Source of the DNA: Butyrivibrio hungatei
Lineage (GTDB): Bacteria > Bacillota > Clostridia > Lachnospirales > Lachnospiraceae
Direction of reading: 5' to 3'
Length of the DNA: 64,000 bases
Assembly (NCBI RefSeq): GCF_900101605.1
Contig: NZ_FMUR01000004.1
Location: 310,001 to 374,000 of the forward strand
Shown here piece after piece: positions 52,011-59,996 of this stretch; position 1 is the first letter of the stretch; each line of letters begins with the position of its first letter. The position numbers and the translations under genes are program-made. The notes beneath the pieces were generated by a model. That model ran no database searches and was not told the DNA's origin. It worked only from the letters and a program-made list of their open reading frames with translations.

Positions 52011-52794
52011 TCTTAGCACTCCCTGCTTTCCACACTTCATTGAACATTTCCAAATACTTAGTATACATACATTGCTTATTATCTGTTTTTTGAATTTCCA
52101 GTATCGGCGCCAATGCTCCTCTTGTTGCATATAAATGCGGTGTGATAATTGCCTTAGACCCCATAATATAGATAGAGGCATATAACGGAGTATCATGATA
52201 TTTGACTTCAATCTTATTCTCTTCCGAAAGTCTTTTATTAATATCCTCTACTCTTGCAGCCGCACGTTCAATTCTATCTGCAATATTTCCTTCAATCCGC
52301 TCCTCTATAGTTCTGGCTTTAATACATTCTCCGGTTGGCTTCCCTAATAGAATTTGGATTTTTTTCCCCTCGGATGCCTTCTTCAACATTACCTCATCAA
52401 AATCACCGTCATCCACTAAAAATGACATGGCATAACAAAGTATTCTAATAGCTCCATCGCTCATCTCTATCCTATTTATCCATTCTTTAGTAGGACAATC
52501 AGATCTATTGTTCCAAGAATTAATTATTCCCGTTTCTTTGGTGCTCTTTAACATGTCTACCGATGAAGTAAGCTCATCTGACAATTGATCAACTTTTTCA
52601 ACAATAGAATCCATAGGATCTCCAGCACAAAATTTAAGAATAAAATATACTATTACCGTAGAAATAATCGACAATCCAATATTCATCATGATATCTGCCG
52701 CATCTCCACTTAAAACCACCCCTAAAATAATTAAAATAATGGATAAAAGGAGCATGATTATATATGTCAATATCTCTTTTGTTATCTTTTTCAT
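52003..52794 (-). CDS. Membrane protein with PLD-like/effector-type C-terminal domain
   Basis: 263 residues from the ATG at 52794 (an ATG 15 codons upstream inside the NUDIX gene is possible). Two N-terminal membrane helices (LTYIIMLLLSIILIILGVVL and IGLSIISTVIVYFILKFCAG) are followed by a short coil and a soluble domain with SDGAIRILCYAMSFLVDDGD, KIQILLGKPTG and TPLYASIYIMGSKAIITPHL, which resembles degenerate phospholipase-D folds. No complete HKD motif is present. It overlaps the IMPase gene by 8 nt and follows the NUDIX gene by 1 nt. Confidence 0.65.
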   Translation of the reverse strand: MKKITKEILTYIIMLLLSIILIILGVVLSGDAADIMMNIGLSIISTVIVYFILKFCAGDPMDSIVEKVDQLSDELTSSVDMLKSTKETGIINSWNNRSDCPTKEWINRIEMSDGAIRILCYAMSFLVDDGDFDEVMLKKASEGKKIQILLGKPTGECIKARTIEERIEGNIADRIERAAARVEDINKRLSEENKIEVKYHDTPLYASIYIMGSKAIITPHLYATRGALAPILEIQKTDNKQCMYTKYLEMFNEVWKAGSAKNV

Positions 52795-52795
52795 A

Positions 52796-53266
52796 TTATC
52801 TAATAAACGCCTCAGCTTCCTTTCTAAAGTAGTCATCAATTCTTATCTTTTGCGCCGGATGTAGACATAAAAGTTCGATCTCATCTCTCGTAAAAGCCCG
52901 CACTTCGGTCGATTCATCACTTACAATAATCTTCCCATCATCTGCAATACAATGAAAACATATAGAAAATTCTTGTCTTACCTCACCATCTGAATATGCT
53001 ATCACATGATTAGGATTAGTATATATTCCGATTACTTTATGAATTTCACAATTCAATCCCGACTCCTCTTTTATTTCTCGCAAAATAGTTTCAGAAATAG
53101 ATTCTCCATACTCCATCCCTCCTCCAAGTAGTGACCACTCCTTGTTATCGACTCGCTTATGCAAAACAATTTTTCCATCTTTTAATGTCACTATAGCTGA
53201 AGCAGCCGCAACAATTGAATTCACCTTTGGTGCTTCATCTGAATAATAATAATCCGTTCTCGCCAT
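52796..53266 (-). CDS. NUDIX hydrolase
   Basis: 156 residues. The Nudix box is complete: GGGMEYGESISETILREIKE then ESG. It hydrolyses a nucleoside diphosphate linked to another moiety; the substrate is unknown. First gene of a three-gene operon with the membrane protein and IMPase-family phosphatase. AGGGGAGAAGG precedes the start. Confidence 0.9.
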   Translation of the reverse strand: MARTDYYYSDEAPKVNSIVAAASAIVTLKDGKIVLHKRVDNKEWSLLGGGMEYGESISETILREIKEESGLNCEIHKVIGIYTNPNHVIAYSDGEVRQEFSICFHCIADDGKIIVSDESTEVRAFTRDEIELLCLHPAQKIRIDDYFRKEAEAFIR

Positions 53267-53480
53267 AATCCTTCTCCCCTATAATTCTACTATTATTTTC
53301 TTAGGTATTAATATGAGTCAAAATACAATCCTACGGCCACTCTCCATTTTGGTCTCTTCAATATAATACCCTACATTGGCGCCTTTTTGAAGTTGATGAT
53401 TGATACAAATTCAATGATTCTTAAAGTCAATGTCCGAAAGCGGAAGACCACAAAACTATTGCATCCCTGCACATTTCCAT

Positions 53481-53556
53481 CAAAACAGACAGCCTCCCGG
53501 AATGAGCTTAATTTCCTGCTCAGGCCAAAAGACTGTCTGTTTTCTACATTATTCTG
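53481..53556 (-). terminator. Terminator-family hairpin, copy E
   Basis: Same inner GGAATGAGCTTAATTTCC and CTGCTCAGGCC loop as copies A-D, but the outer stem is AGACAG / CTGTCT, a coordinated change from GCAGCC / GGCTGC. It follows the transglutaminase fragment. 53267-53480 holds nothing else recognised. Confidence 0.7.
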
Positions 53557-53559
53557 TTA

Positions 53560-54027
53560 TTAAAAATCGCCATAAGCAAACTCTTTTACTCCGTCCTCAG
53601 AATCATAAGTTATGACCTTTCTTTCCCTGTCGATATTTAATATAATCCAACCATTACGAAGCTCTGCGAATCTATTATCGTTTGCAGAAAAAACAATTCC
53701 GGGCTTATTTAGAGGCGCATCATCAAAAGAATACCTTGGATTGATTGGAGCAGTGATTCCATGTTCCGCAAGATTCTTTTCACGAACACTACTTGGAGTC
53801 ATAAAATCATTTAATGTTGAAGTCCATGTAGTATCTACATGATATCCGACTCCGTCAATCTTAACGTACGACCACGCATGCGTTATTCCATTATCATGAA
53901 AAACATACGCATCAACACCGCATTGAAGAAGGAGATAATTGTACAGCGCGCTCAGATTACCACAGATACCTTTTCCCTCCATATATTCACATGATCTTTT
54001 ATAAAATCTGTGAAGAAGAAGTGTCAA
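53560..54027 (-). pseudogene. 5'-truncated transglutaminase-like protein gene
   Basis: The frame encodes the transglutaminase core: KGICGNLSALYNYLLLQCGV with the catalytic Cys, HAWSYVKIDGVGYHVDTTW with the His and Asp, then the same C-terminal domain as 41974-42256. The N-terminal half and a signal peptide expected in this family are missing, and the start (TTG/ATG near 54027) has no ribosome binding site. It is probably a remnant, though the catalytic triad is complete. Confidence 0.6.
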
Positions 54028-54061
54028 GTTTTATGATACAGCATCAGAATAATCACCTTCT

Positions 54062-54418
54062 CTATCCTTCAATGCCTTTCAGTATTTTTACAACTTCGTC
54101 TTTCTTAAGAACCTTACCATAAGAAACAACTCTGCCGTCAATGACCAAGGCCGGTGTAGTCATGACTCCGTAGCTGGCAATCTTTTCATAATCTCTTACA
54201 TGATCGATAGTTGTATCCATGCCAAGTTCCGTTAATGCTTCAATGGTTGCCACTTCAAGCTTATTACATTTTTCACAGCCACCGCCAAGGATTTTTATCC
54301 CTTTTGAGCTTTTTTCTTCCTCAGCGATCTGCATATTTTCAGCAGAGTAATTGCCCCCGCAGCAACATGAGGACTTTTTCTCCTCTTCTTTTTTCTTACC
54401 AAAATCAAATAATGACAT
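54062..54418 (-). CDS. Thioredoxin-like redox protein with Cys-rich N terminus
   Basis: 118 residues. An N-terminal KKSSCCCGG cluster precedes a small thioredoxin fold with the active site GGGCEKCNKL and the cis-Pro in MTTPALVIDG. Such 'redox-active disulfide protein 2' relatives accompany ArsP/YraQ-type permeases. The cluster of three Cys could bind a metalloid. It starts 12 nt after the permease gene with a GTAGGAGG site. Confidence 0.88.
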   Translation of the reverse strand: MSLFDFGKKKEEEKKSSCCCGGNYSAENMQIAEEEKSSKGIKILGGGCEKCNKLEVATIEALTELGMDTTIDHVRDYEKIASYGVMTTPALVIDGRVVSYGKVLKKDEVVKILKGIEG

Positions 54419-54430
54419 TCTCTTTTCCTC

Positions 54431-55429
54431 CTACAGAATCGTACTCTGTATCAAATTAAACAGATATCCGATAATTACAATTCCCACAGTACATATAGCG
54501 ATAAATACGGTTAGCAGCTTTGTTTTGATTGCATTCTTCAGCATTATCATTGAGGGAAGTGAAAGTGTCGTCACTCCCATCATAAATGCCAATACAGTCC
54601 CAAGCTGAGCACCTTTATAGAGTAACGCATCAGCTATGGTTATGGTACTGAAAATATTTGCATACATAGGAATGCCGACTATAGTCGCAAGCACCACACC
54701 AATCGGATTGTGGCTTCCAAGTATGCCTTCCACAAAACTTTGCGGGATCCAGTTATGTATGACAGCTCCGATTCCCACGCCCAGAAGAATGTATGGAAAA
54801 ACCTTTTTTAAAGTATCCAAAACCTGATCCTTCGCATAGACAAGCCGCTCTTTTTGCGAAAGAGAAGGTGAATCAATATCAACCGAATCGGCCTTTCGAA
54901 TAAACTCCGCAACCTGGTCCTCCATATGAAGCTTTTCAATCAAGGTTCCTCCAAGCACTGCGATCACAAGCCCCAGCCCCACATATAAAACAGCCACCTT
55001 GGTTCCAAAAATGCTAATAAGAAGGATCAGACTTGCTATATCAACCATTGGCGAAGATATGAGAAACGAAAATGTCACGCCAAGAGGAAGCCCCGCACTC
55101 GTAAAGCCTATGAAAAGCGGAATTGATGAGCATGAGCAAAAAGGTGTCACGGTTCCCAAAAGAGCTGCGATACAATTCGCCCATATGCCATGAAAACGTC
55201 CCAAAATCTTCTTACTTCTCTCCGGCGGAAAAAAGCTCTGAATATAGGAAATCAGATAAATGAGAACACACAAGAGAATTGTAATCTTGATCACATCATA
55301 TAGAAAAAAATGTATTCCACCGCCAAGTCCTGATTCCGGATCAGCACCCGCAAATAAAAGCAGGCTTTCTATCAGTTCATCCAGCCACTTCATCCCAAGT
55401 ACCTGGTTCAATATAAAATCGTCTATCAT
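54431..55429 (-). CDS. Permease of the YraQ/ArsP (DUF318) family
   Basis: 332 residues with about eight membrane helices. The start at 55429 overlaps the ArsR stop as ATGA. The conserved metal-binding-like CSCSSIPLFIGF is followed by GLPLGVTFSFLISSPMVDIA, and the second half repeats GIPMYANIFSTITIADALL. ArsP members export organoarsenicals or related compounds; others are uncharacterised. Co-operonic with an ArsR regulator and a thioredoxin. Confidence 0.9.
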   Translation of the reverse strand: MIDDFILNQVLGMKWLDELIESLLLFAGADPESGLGGGIHFFLYDVIKITILLCVLIYLISYIQSFFPPERSKKILGRFHGIWANCIAALLGTVTPFCSCSSIPLFIGFTSAGLPLGVTFSFLISSPMVDIASLILLISIFGTKVAVLYVGLGLVIAVLGGTLIEKLHMEDQVAEFIRKADSVDIDSPSLSQKERLVYAKDQVLDTLKKVFPYILLGVGIGAVIHNWIPQSFVEGILGSHNPIGVVLATIVGIPMYANIFSTITIADALLYKGAQLGTVLAFMMGVTTLSLPSMIMLKNAIKTKLLTVFIAICTVGIVIIGYLFNLIQSTIL

Positions 55430-55731
55430 CTGCAACACCTGCCCGTCTCTTCACTTGCGCATATACAACCAAGCTTTTCAATAAATTCTTTAAACATCTT
55501 AAGCGTTTCCGCGTTCAAAGAATAGTAATGCCACTTCCCATCCTTTCGATCATTTACCATACCGGACTCCACCAGTATTTTCATATGATGCGAAAGAGTC
55601 GGCTGAGTAATCTCGAATCTCTCAAGTAATCTGCATCCACATTTTTCACCTTCCGAAAGCATTTGCACGATCTCCAGTCTGTTTGCGTCAGAAAGTGCTT
55701 TGCATATCAGTGCCACATCGATCCTATTCAT
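55426..55731 (-). CDS. ArsR/SmtB-family regulator
   Basis: 101 residues from the ATG at 55731 (GTGAGG site). The winged helix is typical (CKALSDANRLEIVQMLSEGE, ITQPTLSHHMKILVESGMV). Metal ligands are likely CGC in GEKCGCRLLE and the C-terminal CICASEETGRCCR. It should repress its own operon via the twin palindromes at 55744-55798 until a thiophilic metal or metalloid binds. Confidence 0.9.
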   Translation of the reverse strand: MNRIDVALICKALSDANRLEIVQMLSEGEKCGCRLLERFEITQPTLSHHMKILVESGMVNDRKDGKWHYYSLNAETLKMFKEFIEKLGCICASEETGRCCR

Positions 55732-55743
55732 ATTTTTTACCTC

Positions 55744-55798
55744 ACATAGATAATTGTCTATGTATAGATATATCACACACATAGATAACTGTCAATGT
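55744..55798 (-). promoter_or_regulatory. Promoter and twin ArsR operators
   Basis: Two inverted repeats ACATAGA-N6-TCTATGT (55744-55763, perfect) and the same with one mismatch (55779-55798) lie 35 bases apart. On the minus strand TTGACA (55790-55795), 17 bases and TATATC (55767-55772) form the promoter, overlapped by the outer operator and followed by the inner one. Confidence 0.82.
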
Positions 55799-55826
55799 AT
55801 CATTTAATGAAATTGCAACTCTTTGC

Positions 55827-55885
55827 GTGCAGATGCCAGAGATAATTACTCTCTATCAACTACACTTTTATGGTACTAAAAAGCA
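55827..55885 (-). repeat. Tandem terminator unit, copy 2
   Basis: 59 bases matching 51120-51178 with three differences, again directly joined to a terminator hairpin (55879-55945). Function as a second terminator or processing structure is likely. Confidence 0.7.
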
Positions 55886-55945
55886 GCATCCTTGAATGAG
55901 CTTTTTTTCTGCTTCATTCAAAAATGCTGCCTATTTATTAAGTTA
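55879..55945 (-). terminator. Terminator-family hairpin, copy F
   Basis: Outer GCAGCAT / ATGCTGC and inner TTGAATGA / TCATTCAA stems. The sequence differs from copies A-E while the two-stem plan and the GAATGAGCTT core are kept, supporting structural conservation. It lies 3' of the GyrI-like pseudogene. Confidence 0.65.
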
Positions 55946-55977
55946 TTTTGATAGGTTGTTTGAGCGCTTCGGAGCTG

Positions 55978-56143
55978 AAAGCATCAAAAGCTGCAAAAGT
56001 CCGGTAAATCGATGCTTTTTAGGCTTTGATAATAATAGAAATAGCATCGAAAGCCGCGAAGGCCTGAAAAATCGATGCTTTTCAGTTTTAATACAAAAGA
56101 CAAAAGCATCAAAAATCTAATTTTCCCATAAAAAAGATGCTTT
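55978..56143. repeat. Three tandem hairpin repeats with GCATC/GATGC arms
   Basis: Units begin at 55978, 56043 and 56103, about 60-65 bases apart. Each has a left arm AGCATCRAAA and a right arm ATCGATGCTTTT or AAGATGCTTT. Units 1 and 2 align along their length. The array replaces the 3' end of the GyrI-like gene. Related arms occur at 58130-58275. Confidence 0.75.
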
Positions 56144-56405
56144 CCTTCCATCCACCAGAATCCTTCCAATGGCAGGACTACATAATCGAAGTATCCATCT
56201 ATCTGATGGTCACCTTTATTACTCATTTTTATAGTAAAGGCAATCCCGTATAAGAGCCCGATTGAAGCTTTGTATTCACCGGCTTCATCATTAGGATTAC
56301 CTTTGCCGCGAACCGCGATATAATTCATCTTAGGAACCGTAATAATCTCAGGCTTATCTTTAGGCATATAAAACTCTTTATATTCTTTTTAAAGTCAAAT
56401 GGCAT
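55984..56405 (-). pseudogene. GyrI-like small-molecule-binding protein gene, broken at both ends
   Basis: The expected start is the ATG at 56405, overlapping the MmcQ stop (MPFDFKK...). A run of five A at 56386-56390 then puts it out of frame with the body (EYKEFYMPKDKPEIITVPKM), where six A would keep the frame. After GYFDYVVLPLEGFWWMEG the frame runs into the tandem hairpin repeats and loses homology. Translation from the internal ATG at 56367 is possible, but the product would lack its C-terminal strands. Confidence 0.7.
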
Positions 56406-56763
56406 CTCCCAGTATCTCCTTTTGCCTTTTCTTACTGAGGCTCTCAAGCACTATTCTGTACGCCTTTTCAAGAAGATCCATTAAAATATCATCAGGCACA
56501 TTTCCATCCGCTTTTACAGAATTCCAATGTGTCTTGTTCATGTAATATCCGGGAATTATATCCTCGTACTGCTTGCGCCAGAAATCGCCCTCAAGCGGTT
56601 CCGGTTTCAAAGTTATGTAATAGGGCTTGTCATTATCATCCAGACATATTGCGACAAACATCTTTTCGCCGATCCGGTACCGAATCCAGTTCCAATCTTT
56701 TTGCAGATCTTTGGAAACTCCCGGCATTTTCAGAAGATATTCATCGATCCATTCGTATTTCAT
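56395..56763 (-). CDS. MmcQ/YjbR family DNA-binding-like protein
   Basis: 122 residues from the ATG at 56763 (AGAGGA site). Family traits: MKYEWIDEYLLKMPGVSKDL, YRIGEKMFVAI, YITLKPEPLEGDFWRKQYED and a C-terminal YYMNKTHWNSVKADG with LLEKAYRIV. The fold is CyaY-like; the function is unclear. It probably forms one transcript with RidA and the hydrolase upstream. Confidence 0.88.
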   Translation of the reverse strand: MKYEWIDEYLLKMPGVSKDLQKDWNWIRYRIGEKMFVAICLDDNDKPYYITLKPEPLEGDFWRKQYEDIIPGYYMNKTHWNSVKADGNVPDDILMDLLEKAYRIVLESLSKKRQKEILGDAI

Positions 56764-56789
56764 ACAGTCCTCTTTTCCATCAGAATCAC

Positions 56790-57155
56790 TTATCCGCAAT
56801 AAGCAATAGCATCGACCTGAAATTGCAATCCATCTTTGCCGCCAACATGTGCAAACTCAGTCTGAATAGATTTGCGCACAGGGTACTTTCCGCCGAATCT
56901 TTCCTTTATGATTTTCTCCATGACGGGAATATTCCAAACATCTCTGAAAAGACAATCCATCTGAACCACAGATTCCAAGGTAAGTCCAACCATGGCAAGT
57001 CTTTCTTCCATGTTGTCAAAAGCTCCATTTATCTGCTCTTCAATAGCTCCGCCGACATTTCCCACACAATACCCTATATAGCAAGTATCCCCTGCTTTGA
57101 TAATTCCTGAATGTGCCCACTTTTCGCTTACATCGTACCTCTCAATTTTTCCCAT
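56790..57155 (-). CDS. RidA family enamine/imine deaminase
   Basis: 121 residues from the ATG at 57155 (GGAGG site). RidA features: YDVSEKWAHSGIIKAGDTCY, QINGAFDNMEERLAMVGLTL, VVQMDCLFRD and a C-terminal FAHVGGKDGLQFQVDAIAY. Canonical catalytic Arg of RidA is not obvious; VRKSIQTEFAHV replaces the usual RSAV..LP region, so the substrate may differ. It starts 4 nt after the hydrolase stop. Confidence 0.85.
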   Translation of the reverse strand: MGKIERYDVSEKWAHSGIIKAGDTCYIGYCVGNVGGAIEEQINGAFDNMEERLAMVGLTLESVVQMDCLFRDVWNIPVMEKIIKERFGGKYPVRKSIQTEFAHVGGKDGLQFQVDAIAYCG

Positions 57156-57159
57156 CTCG

Positions 57160-58023
57160 TCACCCTCCATAGCTTTTAATCATAGATTTTGCGATATCTT
57201 TTAATCTCTCACGTACTTCTGCCGGTTCAATAGTTTCCAAAAAATCTTTTATAACAGCATTAACTTTATCCGGCTGATCGTCGTTTGCATTATGTGCCGC
57301 ATCCTGAATGATGATAAGCGGAAATCCCGTCCGTTTCGCCCACTCTTTGTTATACGCGGTCACCTTACCGACTTTATCTTTATCACCCAGCAAAAGAATG
57401 CTCTTGCATGAAATATCCACTTTCTTGTTCTCAGGTATAAACGCAGCTTCACCGACATACAGCAAGTGGCATAGTTCATTCTTCGTGTAAGAAGATAGCA
57501 TTTCAATCATACGCTTCTGAGAAACCTCCGTTAAGCCACATATCTTTGCCATTGAAGATCTGAGCATTTTATCGGGAAAAAGTTTGCACATCCACTCAAG
57601 CTGAGACAGCCAAAACATATCCGATTTTGAATAATAATCTCCGAAAGGAGCGCTACCAATCGAAATAAAGCCGGCAGCTTTGGAAGGATGGCTGTCAATG
57701 TAGTACTGAGCTATCATCCCGCCCAACGACTGCCCGATGAATACAGCTTTATCCACACTCTCTTTTTCAAGAATACTATCCAGTTCATTGCAGACATTGA
57801 GATAAGAAAATTTGTCATACGGTCTCGACTTGCCATGACATGGGCAGTCCCACGCCACAACTTTGTACTCGTCCTTAAATGCATCCAGCTGAAATTCGAA
57901 CAACCTATGATCTGCCGATAATCCGGGCAAAAAAACTAATGAAATGTCACTATCAATATCATTTGTCCAGTAGTATGTTGTTCCAAGGCTTGAAGATACT
58001 GTTTTTTCATGCAAATTTAGCAT
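57160..58023 (-). CDS. Alpha/beta hydrolase
   Basis: 287 residues. The oxyanion region is VFLPGLSADHRLF, the nucleophile elbow GQSLGG has the catalytic Ser, the acid lies in LLLGDKDKVG and the His in QDAAHNANDDQP. A cap of about 70 residues follows the nucleophile. Substrate unknown. Strong AAGGGGG site. First gene of the hydrolase-RidA-MmcQ transcript. Confidence 0.9.
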   Translation of the reverse strand: MLNLHEKTVSSSLGTTYYWTNDIDSDISLVFLPGLSADHRLFEFQLDAFKDEYKVVAWDCPCHGKSRPYDKFSYLNVCNELDSILEKESVDKAVFIGQSLGGMIAQYYIDSHPSKAAGFISIGSAPFGDYYSKSDMFWLSQLEWMCKLFPDKMLRSSMAKICGLTEVSQKRMIEMLSSYTKNELCHLLYVGEAAFIPENKKVDISCKSILLLGDKDKVGKVTAYNKEWAKRTGFPLIIIQDAAHNANDDQPDKVNAVIKDFLETIEPAEVRERLKDIAKSMIKSYGG

Positions 58024-58129
58024 ATTACCCCCTTAGGTCGATGAATTTTTTCCGTCAGCTATTTCCTAAGACAATGTTCTCCTTTTATGATACCGGATCA
58101 CTATAAATCATCAAAATATTAAACACAGA

Positions 58130-58275
58130 TGTTTTTCGATGCTTCAAAAGATGTATAAATATGTTCAAAGCATCAAAAATACAACATTTCCAGATTTTTC
58201 GATGCCGAGCATACTGTATAGCCAACGTAACCGGCAACAATTTCGGAGGTTTTCAAACATTTCGATGCTCGAAGG
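58130..58275. repeat. Dispersed GATGC-arm repeats in the gap before the hydrolase
   Basis: TTTTTCGATGCTTC (58132), CAAAGCATCAAAAA (58160), TTTTTCGATGCC (58197) and CATTTCGATGCTCG (58259) repeat the arms of the 55978-56143 array in alternating orientation. The 58024-58453 gap contains no gene otherwise. Confidence 0.55.
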
Positions 58276-58453
58276 TAATTCTGACCAATTCTGACTAAAA
58301 TCTGACAGGAACCGGGCAAATGTCATCCTTTCCTAACTAAAGCTGCTGCCATATTCTCTGCCAGCCCCATTTTATTTATTAGCTCTTCTTTTCATTCATT
58401 TGCTCTTCTCCTATACCCTCTTCCCCATTATAATTTTTCCCTACGGCAATGAA

Positions 58454-58494
58454 AAGGGCAGCCTTTTCCATCCATTGTGTAAAAGGCTGCCCTT
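58454..58494. terminator. Strong terminator after the radical SAM gene
   Basis: Perfect 14-bp stem AAGGGCAGCCTTTT (58454-58467) / AAAAGGCTGCCCTT (58481-58494) with a 13-base loop, 21 bases after the radical SAM stop. On the minus strand it ends in TTTTC, so it closes the precursor/maturase operon. Confidence 0.85.
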
Positions 58495-58515
58495 CATATT
58501 ATCTTTTACATATTA

Positions 58516-59952
58516 TCACATTTTACCGTCTGTCATGTACCTAAGATCCTGAATAAGGTTCATGTCGCGGCCGCCTGTCATCTCGACAGCTTTGCGCATG
58601 ATGCGTATGCCTTCATCCTTCTGCCCAAGCCTGAATAAAGCAAGAGCCTGACCGCCCATGGCATAAGTATTGCTTCCGTCCATTTCAAGCGCTTTGTTAT
58701 TTGCTTCGAGGCATGATTCATAGTTTCCGCACATAAATTCACTGTAGCCTATTGCGCTGTATACATCGACATTGTCAGGATCAAGTTCTTTTGTCCTCTT
58801 AAGTGCAAAAGAAGCTTCCTGATAATCGCCCTGCTGTATAAGCGAATCAGCGAGTCTACGTAATGCAGCGGCATTATCACACTTGGAATACTTCGTTTCT
58901 TTTTTCTTAAGGGAAAGATTGTATGCGCAATACTCATTTTCCTCATATATGCTACCCTTCATCGTAAGCCTTGTATTCGGGCAACCACCAAGGCACTTAG
59001 AGCCATATACGCAGGTTTTGCATGAACCGGAAAGTTTTTCTTTTGTCATCTGCCTCCTCCATAAGAAAGCATTTTCATCTTCCCATATCTCACGCAATTT
59101 TCTCTTGCGAATATTTCCCTCAATAAACTCTTTTGAGCGAATTGAAGTACATCCCAATATGTCACCGTTGTGCAATATGCCAAAGCCTCGGACACCTGCA
59201 TTGCAGCCATCCCACAAAGAATGTCTGTCAAAGCCAAAAGAAATACGCCTTGTCTCAAGATCTTTTTTCGAATAATATCCAATACAATCAGCGGGATATA
59301 TTCGTATTCTTCCCTCTTTTGCCGTATTATAACAAAAATCAATAACATCATTGACCTGTTCCGGATCAAGCACCCAATCATGGTTTTCCTTAAGATTTCC
59401 CATCGGCAGACCAAGCTGTACCTGCCATGTCTTAACGCCCATGCTTATGAGTTCTTCTTTAAGGTCGGAAAGAATATCGATATTTTTCTTTGTGATCGTT
59501 GTGACAGCACCAGTCTCTATTCCAAGCTCCGTCATGGCAAAAAAAGCATTGCGGGCATGTTCAAAAGCTCCTTCTTTTCTGACACTGTCATGTATCTTTG
59601 GCGTTCCGTCGATACTTATTGCAACCGTCGATATCCCACTCTTTTTAAGTTTTTTTGCCATCTCTTCGTCAAGAAGCCAGCCGTTTGTAATTATGTTTAC
59701 CTTAACTCCGTTACGAGAAAGTCTTTTTACCAGTTTAGGTGTATCCTTCCTTGTAAGCGGCTCTCCTCCTGACAATGTTATCCATCTCAGCCCAAGCTCC
59801 GCGATCTGATCGCATAGGTCAAGAGCTTCATCTGTGCTAAGTTCTCCCGGGAGTGCGCCCGCACAAGACGAGCCGCAATGGCCGCAACGCATGTTGCATC
59901 CCATTGTAACCTCCCAGACTGCCGTTACCGGTTTATATTCAATATGTGCCAT
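58516..59952 (-). CDS. Radical SAM/SPASM enzyme with C-terminal TPR, putative RiPP maturase
   Basis: 478 residues. The AdoMet cluster motif is C19-xxx-C23-xx-C26 (GCNMRCGHC), with the GGEP motif in ITLSGGEPL. The SPASM part has CNAGVRGFG, ILGCTS and CKTCVYGSKCLGGCPNTR, then CAYN, enough Cys for two auxiliary clusters. The last ~110 residues are TPR repeats (AALRRLADSLIQQGDYQEAS; DPDNVDVYSAIGYSEFMCGN), unusual for a maturase and suited to binding a long repetitive substrate. It starts 44 nt after the repeat-protein gene with GGAGGT. The most likely substrate is that protein. Confidence 0.88.
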   Translation of the reverse strand: MAHIEYKPVTAVWEVTMGCNMRCGHCGSSCAGALPGELSTDEALDLCDQIAELGLRWITLSGGEPLTRKDTPKLVKRLSRNGVKVNIITNGWLLDEEMAKKLKKSGISTVAISIDGTPKIHDSVRKEGAFEHARNAFFAMTELGIETGAVTTITKKNIDILSDLKEELISMGVKTWQVQLGLPMGNLKENHDWVLDPEQVNDVIDFCYNTAKEGRIRIYPADCIGYYSKKDLETRRISFGFDRHSLWDGCNAGVRGFGILHNGDILGCTSIRSKEFIEGNIRKRKLREIWEDENAFLWRRQMTKEKLSGSCKTCVYGSKCLGGCPNTRLTMKGSIYEENEYCAYNLSLKKKETKYSKCDNAAALRRLADSLIQQGDYQEASFALKRTKELDPDNVDVYSAIGYSEFMCGNYESCLEANNKALEMDGSNTYAMGGQALALFRLGQKDEGIRIMRKAVEMTGGRDMNLIQDLRYMTDGKM

Positions 59953-59996
59953 TTCTTAACCTCCAAACCGCCGATGGGCATTGTGTATTCAATTTA

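Noticed and set aside
52011-52211. 67-codon N-terminal extension of the IMPase-family gene
   Set aside because: It lies inside the upstream membrane-protein gene in another frame; the ATG at 52010 has a GGGAG site and matches the family start.
59170-59772. 200-codon plus-strand frame inside the radical SAM gene
   Set aside because: The minus-strand radical SAM gene is unambiguous; the plus frame is its complement and has no ribosome binding site.
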